From: Isoetes taiwanensis
Taxonomy: Eukaryota > Streptophyta > Lycopodiopsida > Isoetales > Isoetaceae
DNA length: 64,000 nucleotides
Reading direction: 5' to 3'
Assembly: GCA_021234155.1 (NCBI GenBank)
Contig: JAJEKV010000205.1
Span: 913,501 to 977,500, forward strand
Shown here: piece after piece, positions 20,164 to 32,745 of the stretch
Layout of the letters: each line of letters starts with the position of its first letter
Position numbering within the stretch: position 1 is the stretch's first letter
Notes under the pieces: generated by a model
Told to the model about the DNA's origin: nothing
Database searches by the model: none
Seen by the model: only the letters and a program-made list of their open reading frames with translations
Translations under genes and position numbers: made by a program

Positions 20164-22042
20164 TACACACACATAGGGACTAGAAATAAAAAGAGTGCTT
20201 ATTTGACAAATATATCCAGCATAATCTGAGCACCTAGACTCGCATATACCATTGTCACAAACACCTCCATGCAAACTGCGTTGCTCGTCACAGCCAACTG
20301 AACAAGACATTGCATTTGTATGGAGTACCTTTCGAGAATAAATTTTAACTCCTTGTATTTCTCACTTTTGTCCTGGGCAGCTTCCTGAACCATGCCAATT
20401 CTTCATGAGATTCCTCTATCCACTTAACAGTCCTTCACATATATATTGACATGACCAATCTGAAATGAGGTCCACAATTTCGTATGGCTAAAAAATGCCA
20501 AATTGTCAAATTATATTCAAAAGAGAAACCTACATATTTCCAGCCAACAACTTCCTCCCAGCTTTTACAAGAAATATTTGCAACTGTTATGAACTCCAGA
20601 CGTCATTAGCTTGTCTTCAAGAGGACCTAAAGAAAAAAATTTATCGTATCAAGCAAGTGACAAACACATTCAAATCATGTAGAAAAAGGAACCACCATTT
20701 AAGGCTTATGAAAGCCTACACAATACACCCCAAGATTGATGGCTGAATTTTGCAAACATTAAACAAGCATGTCAAATAACAAGTTTATATGTCTTCGCCC
20801 CAAATTTAACCTCAGACTCTCATTTACACATGAGAATAGCTCTTTCATTGTCATTCTGAAAAGCGCCATAAGGATCCATGTTAGCATAGTTTAGCTACAC
20901 CCATATATTTTAATTATAATATGATCAAGAAACGGCTATAGGACATCATAAAACAGGAAACTAAATTATACAAACTTGAAACTGGAGGCGGACATGAATT
21001 CCTCCGACACATGCAGTACCTTACGAATTCCTTTCCCTCAAATTAACGTGACTAGCTAATACTAATCCATTCGTTATTTGCTTAAATGTGGCATGGCATG
21101 AACATGATAACATATCTCTCAAGGGGACTTCCTCATAGTCACCATAGATGTGACGTTCCATGTAGTTATACGATATACATATACGTACTATGAAATAACG
21201 AGATTCAACTTAAAATTAGACAACATAAAGACATATGAGGAAAGAAAAAGCTTGCATAGATAAATATTACAAACTATGTAATATATTCTGCTATGATGAA
21301 CATTATAAACTAGAAATCAATAGGCGGATGCTAAAATATCTAAATTTTAGATTTAAGGTATAGTGAATACACAAAGGACAAGAACCAAGAAAACAAAATT
21401 TTGCAGCAAAGAATTATATAGCAATTTAGAAGAAATAACTAAGTAACACACCTAAGTTATTGAAATTCTTATTTGGAAGTTGTGTATCGACATGTATTTA
21501 TTATCTAATGGCTAAATCCCATAATAGCTAAAGCTCATGGGCCGAGAGGACAAAATGGAATATGCCAAAAATACACAACCTTGACCTTTGCCTTGGAAAC
21601 CCTAGTTTCAAAATACCCAAACATACAAAGATACTAGCAAACCCATAACCAAATGGTAAAATATACCATGGTGCACCCTAGATTAATATACAAAATGAAT
21701 ACCAATATAGTTTGTCCAAAACACATTATAACAAACTCAAGGCTGAGCATGAATCATGATAAGTTCTAATACCATTCACATTTTTAATGAAAAATCTTAA
21801 TGGGGTAGCCAAAAATCATAATGGCTAGCTTCAACTCAAAAAAAGAAGGGAGTGGTGGGGGGTGTATATGGCAGGCTTGGGGTAAAAAAAATTGATGTCT
21901 TCGGAGGGGGATGTGGATTGAAGGAAAGGAGAAATAGTGAAAGAAATATAAGAAAATGAAGGTCATCTCTATCGCATCTTTGTGGATGGAGAGCCTATAT
22001 AAATATGAAATAAAACGAATCTTGATCAAGTTCAAATTTAAG
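20164..22042. other. No gene firmly recognised; one odd open frame
   Basis: A minus-strand frame at 20199-20393 (KSEKYKELKFILERYSIQM, then a hydrophobic stretch VTMVYASLGAQIMLDIF) has protein-like composition but no family I know. The rest is AT-rich without features. Confidence 0.35.
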
Positions 22043-22342
22043 TATAGAATAGAATAGAATAGAATAGAATAGAATAGAATAGAATAGATTTTTTAGCGTC
22101 CACGGAGACCGATTGGCCTATGGGACCCAAACAAAAAGAGAGCAACAAGCGTATTACTGACAGGATTAAAAAACCCTCGCCCCGAAGGGTTTTTGAGGGA
22201 AAAACCTTAGCACTAATAAGTATGCCGGTACGTTGTACAATTGTATAGGACAGTTCAATACCGTCCCGGAGGACACAACTGAGTCCGTGCATCCATAACC
22301 TCCTGGAGGTATGACCCCAACAAACCCACTGACGCCATATTC

Positions 22343-22581
22343 AATAACTCATGCAACGGTTGGCCAGGCACTAGTAATCGAACATACCACTCGGATATGG
22401 GCAAACGCTGGGCAGATCTGGAGGGCATGACATTCATCCTCAATGGCGCCCTGGTGGCAACACTGGCAAAGCCTTTGCTCTCGTGCTTCCCGAGCCCAAT
22501 GTCCTGTCTCAATGCAGAGGCGATGTGCACCCGTGTAAATGGTATAAGTCTGCGCTTCTTCATGGGCAACTGGGTGCACAA
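22343..22581 (-). pseudogene. LINE C-terminal zinc motif
   Basis: RLCIETGHWAR and LCQCCHQGAIEDECHALQIC: the C-x2-C pair and the final Cys are kept. A His precedes ALQIC at the usual place and the motif aligns with the copies at 18.8 and 32.3 kb. Confidence 0.8.
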
Positions 22582-22860
22582 GTACTGGTGTGTGCCTCTC
22601 GTGAGCCTAGGATTGACTTGCTACTGTGATAGTGTGCCAGCTTAACGTGCATCAGAGCATCTGCATCCCAGAGCTTGCGAAGGAAAGTAGCATCTAGGTT
22701 CAGCTTGAGTGCCTTGTGATCTTTCTTTGTCCTTACATGTACGCATCTGTTTGCCTGTACACCCCAGCATGAGAATCACTGAGCTTGCTTGTCCTTCCAG
22801 CAGGCTTTCAGGCGTTGGGGACCCATCGCCATGGCCAAAGTAAGGTTGGGCAAACGTGTA

Positions 22861-23941
22861 TCACCCATAAGCGACCACCTTCTGGAAGTAAATGATATGG
22901 CGTTCCAATGCAGCCCGTTGAAGGGGTAGAAAACCTGTCTCCTGGAGTAGGATCTGGTATGGAACTGTGGACTTTACCCCAAGGGCTCGTGCCAAGAAGG
23001 CTTTCTGCACCTGCTCGAGGTCATTCCAGGTGTTGAGGGATATCACCGGACACCACACTTCTGCCCCATACAAAAGGACTGGCTCGACCAAGGCCCGAAA
23101 CAAGTGTGACTGGTGGCCCCAGGCATACAACTCTGCCTTGTGGCTGTTGTTCTGCATGGCATATAGTGCTCTCCACCCCGCCGTGATCCGCAACCTGATG
23201 GCAGCATCCCAATGGGTGGTAGTAGAGAACTCGATCCCCAAGTACTTGTAGGTCAGAGCCACCTCTACATCTTGTCCCTGATAAGTAAATGAGGGAAGCC
23301 TTGGCTGACGGGATGATGAAACTAGCAGCACCCTAGTTTTGGCCAAGTTAACTCGCATGCCAATGAATCGGCAAAAAGTATCAAGAGCATCCAGGTGACG
23401 TTGCATGTCCTCTGGAGTATAGGCCAGGAGGTTGATATCGTCAGCATACATGAGTTGCCGGATTGTGTGATGCATGAGATGGGCGCCCGCACCTCCATGC
23501 TCAGAGAGCCAATCTTCCAACTGGTCAATGTATAGGCCAAAGAGTGTGGGGAAGAGGGGGCAACCCTGATGCACTCCAATACTACTGATTACCAGCTGTC
23601 CTGACGATGTGATACGGCCTGAGCATGCCTCGTAGAGCCTATATACAGCATTCTGCAAGTCAAGGGGGTCCCCAGCTGCCGCAGTCTGTCCCATAATCTG
23701 TCCGGGGGCATTGTGTCAAAAGCTTTTGTGCGAAATCCACGAAACAATAGTACAGGTTTTGTCGGTGATTCCTGCTATCCTCAATCAATGTGCGCAGAGT
23801 GAAGATATGATCAATGGTGGAATGCCTGGGCCGAAAACCTGCCTGTGTGAGAGCTCGCACATCTGCCTCCTCTGCCCATATTGTCAGCCGCTGCTCAAGG
23901 ATGCCAGCCAACAGTTTTGCAACGGACACCAGTCCCTCCAC
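22861..23941 (-). pseudogene. LINE reverse transcriptase with intact YADD, one frameshift
   Basis: The upper frame (23660-23941) has VAKLLAGILEQRLTIWAEEA, PRHSTIDHIFTLRTLI and LYYCFVDFA. A frameshift leads to 22861-23694 with LDLQNAVYRLYEA, SSIGVHQGCPLFPTLFGLYI, QLMYADDINLLAY and YKYLGIEFSTT. The catalytic YADD is kept. This is the best preserved RT of the group in the window. Confidence 0.92.
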
Positions 23942-23946
23942 AGATA

Positions 23947-24204
23947 GGCATGGCTCTGGTCATCACAGAGGGGGATGTCATCATGGGCCTACAACGTCTA
24001 GCTAATGGGAAGGCAGCAGATTTAGATGGCATGCAGGCGGAACTTCTGAAATGGGCTGGGCCTCCACTGGTGCCTGTCCTCACAGCATTATTCAATAAAG
24101 CACTGCAAGAAGGCTTCCCTCCGCAGTGGACCACTAGTAAAGCTGTGCCCATATAGAAGGCAGGGGACCCTCAATGCCCGGCCAACTATCGTACTATTAT
24201 GGTC
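23947..24204 (+). pseudogene. Inverted ~258-bp piece of LINE reverse transcriptase
   Basis: On the plus strand, opposite to its surroundings, the frame reads ITEGDVIMGLQRLANGKAAD, LLKWAGPPLVPVLTALFNKA and PANYRTIMVSS. This is exactly the RT part missing from the minus-strand copy between the linker (ends DPLGEEL at about 24205) and SVAKLLAGILE (begins about 23930). Breakpoints are approximate to about 15 bp. Confidence 0.88.
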
Positions 24205-24540
24205 AGCTCTTCCCCGAGCGGGTCGTAAAGCTGTTGCAAGTACTGTACCCATTGCTCCGAGGTGATGTTCGCTGTGGGTTGTGCAGTCTTGCTCAAGGCC
24301 CTTCTCCAGAATGTCTTGGGGTGCCAATCCAGAAGACCAAACATCTGTTGCTGATGCTCTGCAAGGTATCTGGCTTTCTTATTCTTGAGGAAGGAGCGGT
24401 ATTGACTGATGGCCTGTGGGCGGGAGGTGGGATCAGTGACTTGCCGGAGTGTGCGTTTGAGCTCCCGACACTCATCATCGAACCATCTGTTGCGGGGGAA
24501 GGTGGTAGCGCCCGAGGTTCGCCGTGAGCGGCCTCTCCCA
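24205..24540 (-). pseudogene. LINE region upstream of RT (endonuclease-RT linker)
   Basis: SRRTSGATTFPRNRWFDDEC, LKNKKARYLAEHQQQMFGLL, HPKTFWRRALSK and SEQWVQYLQQLYDPLGEE match the linker between endonuclease and RT of plant-type LINEs. The piece at 25010-25310 is a second copy of this part on the plus strand. Confidence 0.8.
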
Positions 24541-25009
24541 AACAGGATAAGGGGTTTGAAATTTCTAAGAGATGATTTGAGATGGCTAAGTGATGGGAAT
24601 GTAAAACAACAACATCCATTAGAGACCAACTGCTCATTAGATCCCTCCCCTAATCACCTTAAATTAATGCACCTTGGTAAGTTCGAACTCAAGAACCACT
24701 TTTGTATCTAAAGATCAAACTTGAAGTGCTTTAAGATACCATGTTTAAAAGCAGTTGTGTAATTCTTGGAAGATCATTTGTTCGAAAAGTATTTAGTCCT
24801 TTGGATGGATGTCAAGTATAGTTCTAGTAGGAGAGATTGTAACGGACCCATGGGAGACTGCTCGAGTAGATATTGGTTTCACATTCCCAAACACACCAGC
24901 ATAAATGGGTAGAAGCAACTACTCATAAAAACGTCTAGATGGTTTTGCCCAGTTAGTTAAGGGCATGTCAGTTAGGAACGTTACATTCCTCGGGACTGCC
25001 GCAGAAAGG

Positions 25010-25310
25010 TGTTTTGAGAGAAGCCACCCTAGACAAACATCGGGGACCACCACCTTCCCACCTTCCCCTGTAACCAGTGGTTTGACGATGAGTGCAACAC
25101 AAATGCTAGCTTCGCTTGGTCACATATCCTGCTCTATGCCCGTACGCAGTCAGACAATACTGCCTTTTCCTTAAGGCTAGGAAAACTAGGTACAGCGGTC
25201 CGTCAACATGAAATGTTCTTCCTCTTGGACTGTCATCCCAGGACCTTTTGACAAAGGGTGCTCAGAAAGCCGGTACAACCTACAGGGAACATCACTCTCG
25301 AATTGTGTAA
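25010..25310 (+). pseudogene. LINE linker fragment, plus strand
   Basis: Frames give QTSGTTTFP, NQWFDDEC, QHEMFFLLDCHPRTF and TGNITLELC, aligning in order with the linker at 24205-24540 but diverged and frameshifted. It carries no RT and no LINE tail, so it is an isolated fragment or part of the rearrangement next door. Confidence 0.75.
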
Positions 25311-25499
25311 CTTTGATTGAATAATTCCAGGCTTGAAGCAGAGCAGTGATTAAATAGAGCATCAGGCATCACAACCAAGAAGAAGCCTCCGCCCTTGAAA
25401 ACAATCTCACCGTCTTTTCCTCTTAGGTCTTCAGAAGCTTGGGAAACCCTGATCTAGTTTTTGAGCAATGCACTTGGCTTGGGCATCAAATGGACACAC

Positions 25500-25745
25500 A
25501 CATCTATAGGTTTTTCAAAACCAGACACACTAGTGGTAACACACTAGTTCCTTAGCAATGTGGTCTCGAGTTCGAGACTGCCCAGAATCGCACTCGGTAC
25601 TGTTGGGGGTCAAATCCCAACAGACGCAATGTAAGGTGGTTGGGGGCAGGGCCCAACCAAGCAATGTAGTGTGGTGTGTGGTCACATGTCCAGTTGGATG
25701 CTGCCTAGTGGCGTGACGTTAAAACTACTATCTATCTATCTATCT
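25500..25745 (+). repeat. tRNA-derived SINE with (TATC)n tail
   Basis: A-box-like tagtggtaacacactag (about 25510) and B-box ctcgagttcgagactgcc (about 25565) head the element. The body continues to ggcgtgacgttaaaactac and a TATC run ends at about 25745. Its 3' body recurs at 17659 and its tail end resembles the SINE at 59826. Confidence 0.78.
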
Positions 25746-27972
25746 TTATATCGATCCTGCAGTGGCTCTGTCAACACTGAAATCTTTTAAGGTGATGTAT
25801 CCGCATGTTTCATGTTCACTACAGCGGAATAATTTTGCACATATATGCTTGCTAGTTGTTGAGCATCACTACTTGCTCTCCGATTTTTGGCCATATCACA
25901 TATATGATTTAATTCCTTTGTCATATTTGTCTATTTAGCTGCAGGCATAAAAAATATTACTTTGCTTCCCAATTTAAAAACGATATCATGTTTGAAGTTG
26001 GTGAAAGACATGTCTCGGTTTCAAGCAATGCCCATCCTTTGGCCTTCTCATCTTCAAATAACTTTACAAGTTTTTGGTAAACATATTTTCCAATAGTTTC
26101 CAATAGTTCTCTTGCCTTGTTTAGCACCGTTTTGCTGATGAGAAAAGCTTCAAACAACACCTTGGCATGGCCATCCCAGCAGCAGATAAGTGAACATTCT
26201 TTTCTGACCCAGTTATAAATATTAAACTTCTTATCCATTGTGCATTTGTTCTGAAGGCAGAGTCAAATCATCTTATAAATCTATAATAGGACCCTTGCCT
26301 TTGTCATGGTAGATATGGAAAAATTTACAGGTTTTCTAGTTCCTGTCTAAAAGACTGAACCGTTAGAATGTTAGGAAAGAGTCAATAAGATGGTATTAGG
26401 ATGTTTATGCTATTTACTGACTTGTATGACATCCATATTTCATGCAGGAATCAAATTCTTCTGAGATTCCTGTTGTAAATAATATGGAGAGCCATGCACC
26501 ATTTCTCCACTTAAGCCTTGGTCATGACAAGATTGTTTCTTTAGGCCTTGGCGTGAAACGTGAACACTCACTTGTTCGACACAACCCTTTTCCATTGTTT
26601 GCAATTGAAGAGGTCAAGTCATTTTTGCTTCTAGTAGCCTTAGGAAAGGGCTTTTAGCAGATTAAGAGAAGACAAAATCGAATAGAAGGGAGGTATACAT
26701 TATTTGATCTCTTAAAAATATGTCACAACTTGATTTCTTGATGTATAATCTCTATTTTCTTCTATTTTTGTTATACATTGGTCAATTTATTGATGTATGA
26801 TATTTGTTTTATTTTATTTATGTTATGCATTGGTCAGATTTGACTCTGCGCTTATATATGAAGCTCTTTAGTTTTTCAATATGGAACTGACGACATTTTG
26901 CTAAATTTAAGCTCCACAATCTATATTATCAATTCATGTCGTTCCTTTTGCAAGCACGTATGTTGGCAAAGATATAGTTGCAATGATTCAAGGATATATT
27001 GGGTTCAAGTCCCATGCCATAATATATGCTATATTCCACTATTATATATTCCACTATGATAGAGTACTCAGGGACATGGGAAACAATTTGGTTTCAAAAG
27101 ATGTTTTCAAATGGAAAGAAACAAGTAGTTCTTCAACTCTTTGGCATATTTTAAATGTCTTCCTATAGCTTAAGTATGTGGTGCAGCACCACAATTGTTT
27201 TTCAGTTACTTGTTCATCAACCCCTACACACTTTTAAATTAAAATCCCTCTGAAACCCCCTTTGTTTTGGGTGCATATTCACACAGGGGTTGACATAGGG
27301 CAGCGAGAGTCCTTTTGTACTTCCTTAAACTGTATATGTATAAAATCAACATCATTTAGTACATTGCCTCAAACCTTATAGTATTTTGCAAACCTTGTTA
27401 TATAGTATATCAAAACTTGTATAAGCATACCCCACAAACGAGGATCGCTATGTATGGTCTAGATCGAGGAATAGCTCGCAAATATGCCCATCCAATAGCT
27501 CTCAATGCCCGGAGGGGCCATGTGCATGATGAGAAGGGGCTGAAGGCCTACAACCTCCTCAGTCCGCAACATCTCATGATCAAAGACATTAGGCGAAGCA
27601 ATATTCTCCGATATGATTCTAGAAAAAAAAAATCATCTACATGAGTTTGGCAATTCAAGAACATAAATAACCTAAGATACAAAAAACAACAAGCAAATAC
27701 TAGAGGAAGGCATTGGCATTGCTAAGAACCAAGGGAAAAAACCTGCTCCAAGAACAAAAGCGAACCCTTCTAAAAGCTAGGCCACAATCTCCAAGAATAG
27801 AAAAGCAATGTCTGAATTGAAGGAAGAAAATTCAAGCATAAGCAACCCAATATGCAAACAAAATCCCTCCTTACTCCTCAAGAAAGGATCCATAATCATG
27901 CCCCTCCTAAATCCACCAGAAAAGGCAATCTGGAATTTTGTCTTCTATGCATCGACCAAGTGAACTCTAGTC
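25746..27972. other. No gene recognised
   Basis: AT-rich sequence. A minus-strand frame at 25957-26238 and a plus-strand frame at 26442-26657 are open for 70-90 codons but have no recognisable family. Around 27240-27290 a short stretch (aaatccctctgaaacccccttt) resembles part of the 450-bp repeat described at 35152. Confidence 0.4.
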
Positions 27973-28282
27973 GCCCTTCGGGGCGTGGTCTAGTGGCAAG
28001 GCTTTAAATTGCCGCACCTGAGTTCACGGCTTCAAACATGGACAACATCAGTCTAATAGTTGTGACTTTAAGAATCCATTGCCTGAGGTCACGGTTCAAT
28101 TACGACCAACCAATTCTGTGGTAGAGACAAATCTGCCATATAAGCAGCTCCTAGCATATCGCGCCTAGTCCATGTGATCTGTCGAGTTGATTAGCTTCCA
28201 TGTGATATGTAGAATGTGATGTAGAATGTATTCATGATGTGATGATGAATAAAATGATGTCCTTCAATTAAAAAAAAAAAAC
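27973..28282 (+). repeat. tRNA-derived SINE with poly(A) tail
   Basis: Head ggcgtggtctagtggcaagg is A-box-like, with B-box-like ggtcacggttcaattac about 90 bp further on. It ends gatgtccttcaatt followed by 12 A (28270-28282). Different from the TATC-tailed SINE. Confidence 0.6.
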
Positions 28283-30904
28283 CCAGGTCTCGGTCAATCC
28301 CTTGGCAGTATTATCATCCTACTATCTAGACTGAGCAAGCCAGTTTAGACTAGTACCTCTTTACCCAAAGCCTAAGTAATTTAATCTGAAGATCATTATT
28401 TACGCATCAAAGTCTTAAGAAATGAGTCATCTACTATAGCATCAACTTGATTTCAGTGGCTATGAACTAAAAAGCTTACAAATAATGCCCAAGACTTGGC
28501 AATTGTTAAGCCATTCAAATATAGATACAACTGCAAAGATGTGCATGAAAGCAACTCTTATACTTATCCATGTAAAGGCATAGTAGCATCCAGTGCGACT
28601 GAAAACTCTATCGTCCATGACAATAAAATTCTAGAAATGTTATCGTTTATCGCTCCAAGGCTCCTTTAGCCAGCATCTTCATTTCCACAATCCATCCTCT
28701 TTCAAGCTAAAGCACACCCTGAAAAGCAAAAAAGAGACAATAGGAGGAGAGAACCCGTACCTGCAGCCAATCAATACACAATTAGCGTGAAAACGGTAAA
28801 TGTGCAAGGGCCAAAAGGTACATTGGGTCTCTCAGTTTATCACTGATCACCAATTGTATCCTTTTGCCCTGAGTTAGCTTTAACAAGAAAGAAAAATGGA
28901 ACAATAACATGAGATTTTTCTAAAATCCAAAAGATGCAAAGTGCATTATGGCATAAGCTATACTTGTATAAAGACTTAACATTCCAGCCGTGTACATAAC
29001 TGCAACAATTAAGCTAAGAGCAGGCCTCCTTTAACCCTTCAGATTTGATTCGTCTAAGATATAATAGACGGAAAACAACATAGCAATTCAGAGGAACACA
29101 ATCTATAAAGAAATTCTGAACTTTCTAGAAACTGGTATTAGCTTTATCAAACTATTGTTTCAGTCATTTGTATACTCCAGCACTCAACGTGAGTTACCTT
29201 GTTCAGTTCAACAAGCCTTATTTCATAGATTTTCCTTAAGTCATATCAACAGAACATAAAATCTGACCTGATTATGGTCGCTGCAGACTTCTGTATTTGA
29301 TTTTTTGATGCTTGTTTGGTGGCTTCTCACCAAAGCACGTTCCATTCACCTGTGCATTCCAAGCTTACATTCATATTTTGCCATGATATTGCTGGGATAT
29401 AGATGCTATTAAATCTTCATTGTTACATCATGGAATCAAGCTTATCAAGGAAACTCCATCATCGGCAAATCATATAGAGTGTATAAGCATCAAGCCTCTA
29501 GAACCTTAAGGGCCTGCTTATGCCTTAATCGGCCCTGTAAACTAGAGGGAAAGCGGCTTGCCATTAGAGCCCAATCGGCGGCGCCGTGAACAAAGACCTA
29601 AGCTGAAGCTGTATTCTCCTTGTAAAGAAAAAGGAAAACGTCCATTTCCCCTTAATCAATCTTAGGTATTTTTGCCAAACTATTTAATTTCATATTTTTA
29701 AGAAAACCCTTATGTCAAGAGTATTCCATAAGTAAATTTAAGGACTTGAGGCATCATGGCAACATACCTTAGTTAATAGGAGCTTCCTATTCCACCATGC
29801 CATCGTAATAAGAATAATCTACAATAAAAGTTGCATGCAAAGCTCCTTTGCATGTCAAAGTCACACATGTCAAGCATGCATTTAAACAAATGCATGTTGA
29901 TGTAGAATGGTCTCTAGATATCATTAGACAAAACATATGTCTCATAACAACATCAATTTGTAATATCCAGAAAGATCCCTAGATCCCTAAATATATATTT
30001 GATCATTGAAGCATCAAACATGATATTACCACTTGTAGTAATGTGCAGAAGTGACTTCTGGATCATCATTGTCTGTCCAAGCAAAATTGCTTAATTAAAG
30101 CATAATTAATAAAAAAAAAAAAAAAAAAAAAAAAACTCTAGTCAGTGGATTTGGCTGCCACGACTAAAAAATGGAGTTTCAATGATCCACAGCTGTGTAC
30201 AAGATCCGCACAAACAAATTAGATGTCCTAATTTGAAAATATTAAACATACAAAAAACCCCAAAAGCCTAATATCATATAACATATGATTTGGCAATAAA
30301 AAAAACCCAAATTAGCAACCCTAAAAAAGGAGACCCCTGAGAAGTCTGACTATACACTCTGATGGACACAGAGGATCGGATTGAGACGGATCAATAACAA
30401 ATTGAAAGCATGGCGCTAAAATTGGTGTTAATTATGATGTTATTAAAAAATCACCTTTTTAAAATATTTTGTATGACATATATAATGTCCAAAGCATAAT
30501 ATGTAATGATTTTGACCTTCAAAAATCTGCAATCCCGGTTCTTTTAAGCTTTATGGATGCCATTATTCTTTGTTTTTTATTTTTTCTCCACACGTTTATG
30601 GATGCCATTATCCTTTTGTTTTTAATTTTTTCGTCGACGCTTTGTTCAAGTAATTTTATTTGGGTTTTATGCTTTGAAACATCTACTTTACCTTTTATCA
30701 TGTGTTAGGAGAGCGTGATGACATTCATCGTAAACTAAAATTGATCTTACACTTCACAAAATTTGATAAACTAAAACTAAAGATGTTTAATTTGTTTTTG
30801 TTTTTTTCTTAGCAATTAGAATACATTCTTGCTTCAGAGCAACTACGAGCTCAACTTCTAAATACTTGTTGTAAGCTATTTGGAGCGCAACGAGAATACA
30901 AAGC
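28283..30904. other. No gene recognised; poly(A) run and a short tandem duplication
   Basis: A 24-A run ends at about 30134. A 45-bp tandem duplication (ttatggatgccattat at 30551 and 30596) lies near 30550-30640. No convincing reading frame. Confidence 0.5.
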
Positions 30905-30911
30905 AAAGGAC

Positions 30912-31283
30912 TTGCAGGGATTTCAAGGCGAGTTATTGAAATGGGGTGGGCCTGCTTTGCTAGGGCCTCTGACATCGATAATTAACCAAGCCATAAGGGA
31001 GGGCCACTCGCAAGAGCAGATGGTTAGCAAGGTCACCCCTGTTCATAAGCCATGTAATAGGGATGATTTGGCGAACTACTACATGATCATGGTGAGCCCA
31101 TTATTCGCAAAGCTTTTAGCAGGCGTGGTGGAGAAGAGGCTAACTCAGTGGGTTGAGGAAGCTAGAGTGCGTGCAGTCATCCCGATGGAGTTTTGCCCTG
31201 TTTACTCCACAATCGACCATATATTCACTCTCAGAATCCTTATGGAAGCTAATCACAATGCGCAGCGTGACCTGTATTACTAG
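30912..31283 (+). pseudogene. LINE reverse transcriptase N-terminal part
   Basis: GELLKWGGPALLGPLTSIIN, IMVSPLFAKLLAGVVEKRLT and STIDHIFTLRILMEA, ending at TAG. The following FVDF block is also damaged by stops. Confidence 0.88.
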
Positions 31284-31354
31284 TTAATAGGTTTCAAAAT
31301 TGCATATGATTATGATCCCTTGACACCTGTTGTGACAGTGTTTGCAGGAGCTGC

Positions 31355-31825
31355 ATGTCTCACAGGTTTTATAAAATGTCGTCTACAGACTCTAGTGATG
31401 GGATATATGCTGCATTGCCTGCATCAGATCAGCGAGTTGCTAGCACTATAGGGATTAGACAGGGATGTATGTTATCTCCAACGCTCTTTGATATCTACAT
31501 TGACAAATTGGAGACTTGGATACACGAACATGTGGGCAGCGGCCCGCAGCTAATAGAGGCATACAGTTTAAGGCAACTGCTCTATGCAGGCAATGTGGAG
31601 TTGCTGTCTCATACAACTAGGAGTATGCAGCAGCATTTCGATTCTCTTAGTGGGTTCTGTGATGCATCAGGAATGACGGTGAATCTACAGAAAACTAAGC
31701 TCCTGACAATCCTCTCCTCGCAGCATGATATCCCAGATTTCTATTACAGAGGACAAAAGGTGGATGTCATAAGGACCTTCAAATATCTGGGAATTGACTT
31801 TTCTCACAAAGATGCTATGGGATGA
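31355..31825 (+). pseudogene. LINE reverse transcriptase palm with YAGN in place of YADD
   Basis: ASTIGIRQGCMLSPTLFDIY is followed by LLYAGNVELLSHTTRSMQQH. The catalytic YADD has become YAGN, so both metal-binding Asp are lost. FKYLGIDFSHKDAMG and then TGA end the frame. Confidence 0.9.
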
Positions 31826-31922
31826 TAGGTGGAAAGAAGGATCGGGCCGGGATGGAAAGCCCACAGATGCTATGCGAGAATAGCCGCTATGAATAGACTA
31901 TGATTTAAGATGTAGAGCACAC

Positions 31923-32420
31923 TTGTTCAGAGTGCTTGTTGAACCAGTGTTGTTGTATGGAGTAGAGGTATGGGGTCCAGCGATTAGCAAGAATACCTGG
32001 GATAAGCTAGAGAGGGTGCAAAAGGCCCTTATAACATATAGCCTAGTGTCAAGGACACGATGCCTTATCCAATTTTGCTATATGAGACTGGTTTCTAGCC
32101 CCTGCAACATTCCGCTATGAGCAAACATCTTGCATATTTCCATAAGGTCAATAGCATAGATGCATATCATTTTCCCCATAGGGCTTTGTTATTGGCACAA
32201 GAGCCACAACGACTGAAGAGAGTATGGCAGAGCACTGTAAGGAATGGTTCACAACGTGGTCTATAGACTACCAGTAGATGTCGCTAGAGTGCAGATGGAG
32301 GGCAGAGAATCCCTCGGCATGAGAGGGTATGCCATTGTTGCCGCAAGCAAACAGTAGAGGATGAGCACCATGCTCTGCAGGAGTATCCAGCATATACGTA
32401 CATCCGAGCAGCACATGCTG
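31923..32420 (+). pseudogene. LINE C-terminal region, frameshifted, zinc ligand lost
   Basis: LVEPVLLYGVEVWGPAISKN matches the other copies. Further on, in another frame, RHERVCHCC and EDEHHALQEYPAY show the zinc motif with its last Cys changed to Tyr. Confidence 0.8.
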
Positions 32421-32745
32421 ATCTTAGATGCTCTGAGACACTGGTCACTGTATCACTTGCTGGCATCGCCAATGGTTGCACGTCTTGCATCCTACATTTT
32501 GTAAGTCTCCACCGTCCTTATAGGACAGGGGATCCGAGAGCCTACTACCAGGGTTTTTCCTCCCATGTGGGGTGCGTTTATTGGGGGGGGGGAGTGGTTC
32601 ATCCCAGTAGTAGGGACACATTGTATAGTAGCATTTATATTTTCGGTGTGGTCTTTATCTGTTTTATATATTGCATGTACCGTCTTTTAGGCTGATTTCG
32701 CCTCCACGAACGTTAAAATATACTTCTTTCCTTCCTTCCTTCTCA

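Larger units (their letters stand above)
22043..24540 (-). mobile_element. LINE with (TTCTA)n tail and an internal inverted segment
   Basis: Minus-strand LINE whose 3' end is the block GGTCTCCGTGGACGCTAAAAA followed by nine or so TTCTA units (22043-22087). It holds the linker before the RT (24205-24540), RT (22861-23941), and the zinc-binding C-terminus (22343-22581). The segment between about 23947 and 24204 is on the opposite strand. Several frameshifts are present. Confidence 0.9.
30905..32745 (+). mobile_element. 5'-truncated LINE with (TTCC)n tail, plus strand
   Basis: Same LINE group as 18401-20163, opposite orientation. RT begins abruptly at about 30912; the zinc region is near 32300-32420. 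The 3' UTR shows ggtttttcctcccatgtggg, and the end is cgcctccacgaacgttaaaa plus a TTCC run at 32722-32745. Confidence 0.9.

Noticed and set aside
20199-20393. Exon of a membrane protein
   Set aside because: Composition is suggestive, but no family, no clear splice sites and an in-frame stop; left as unassigned sequence.
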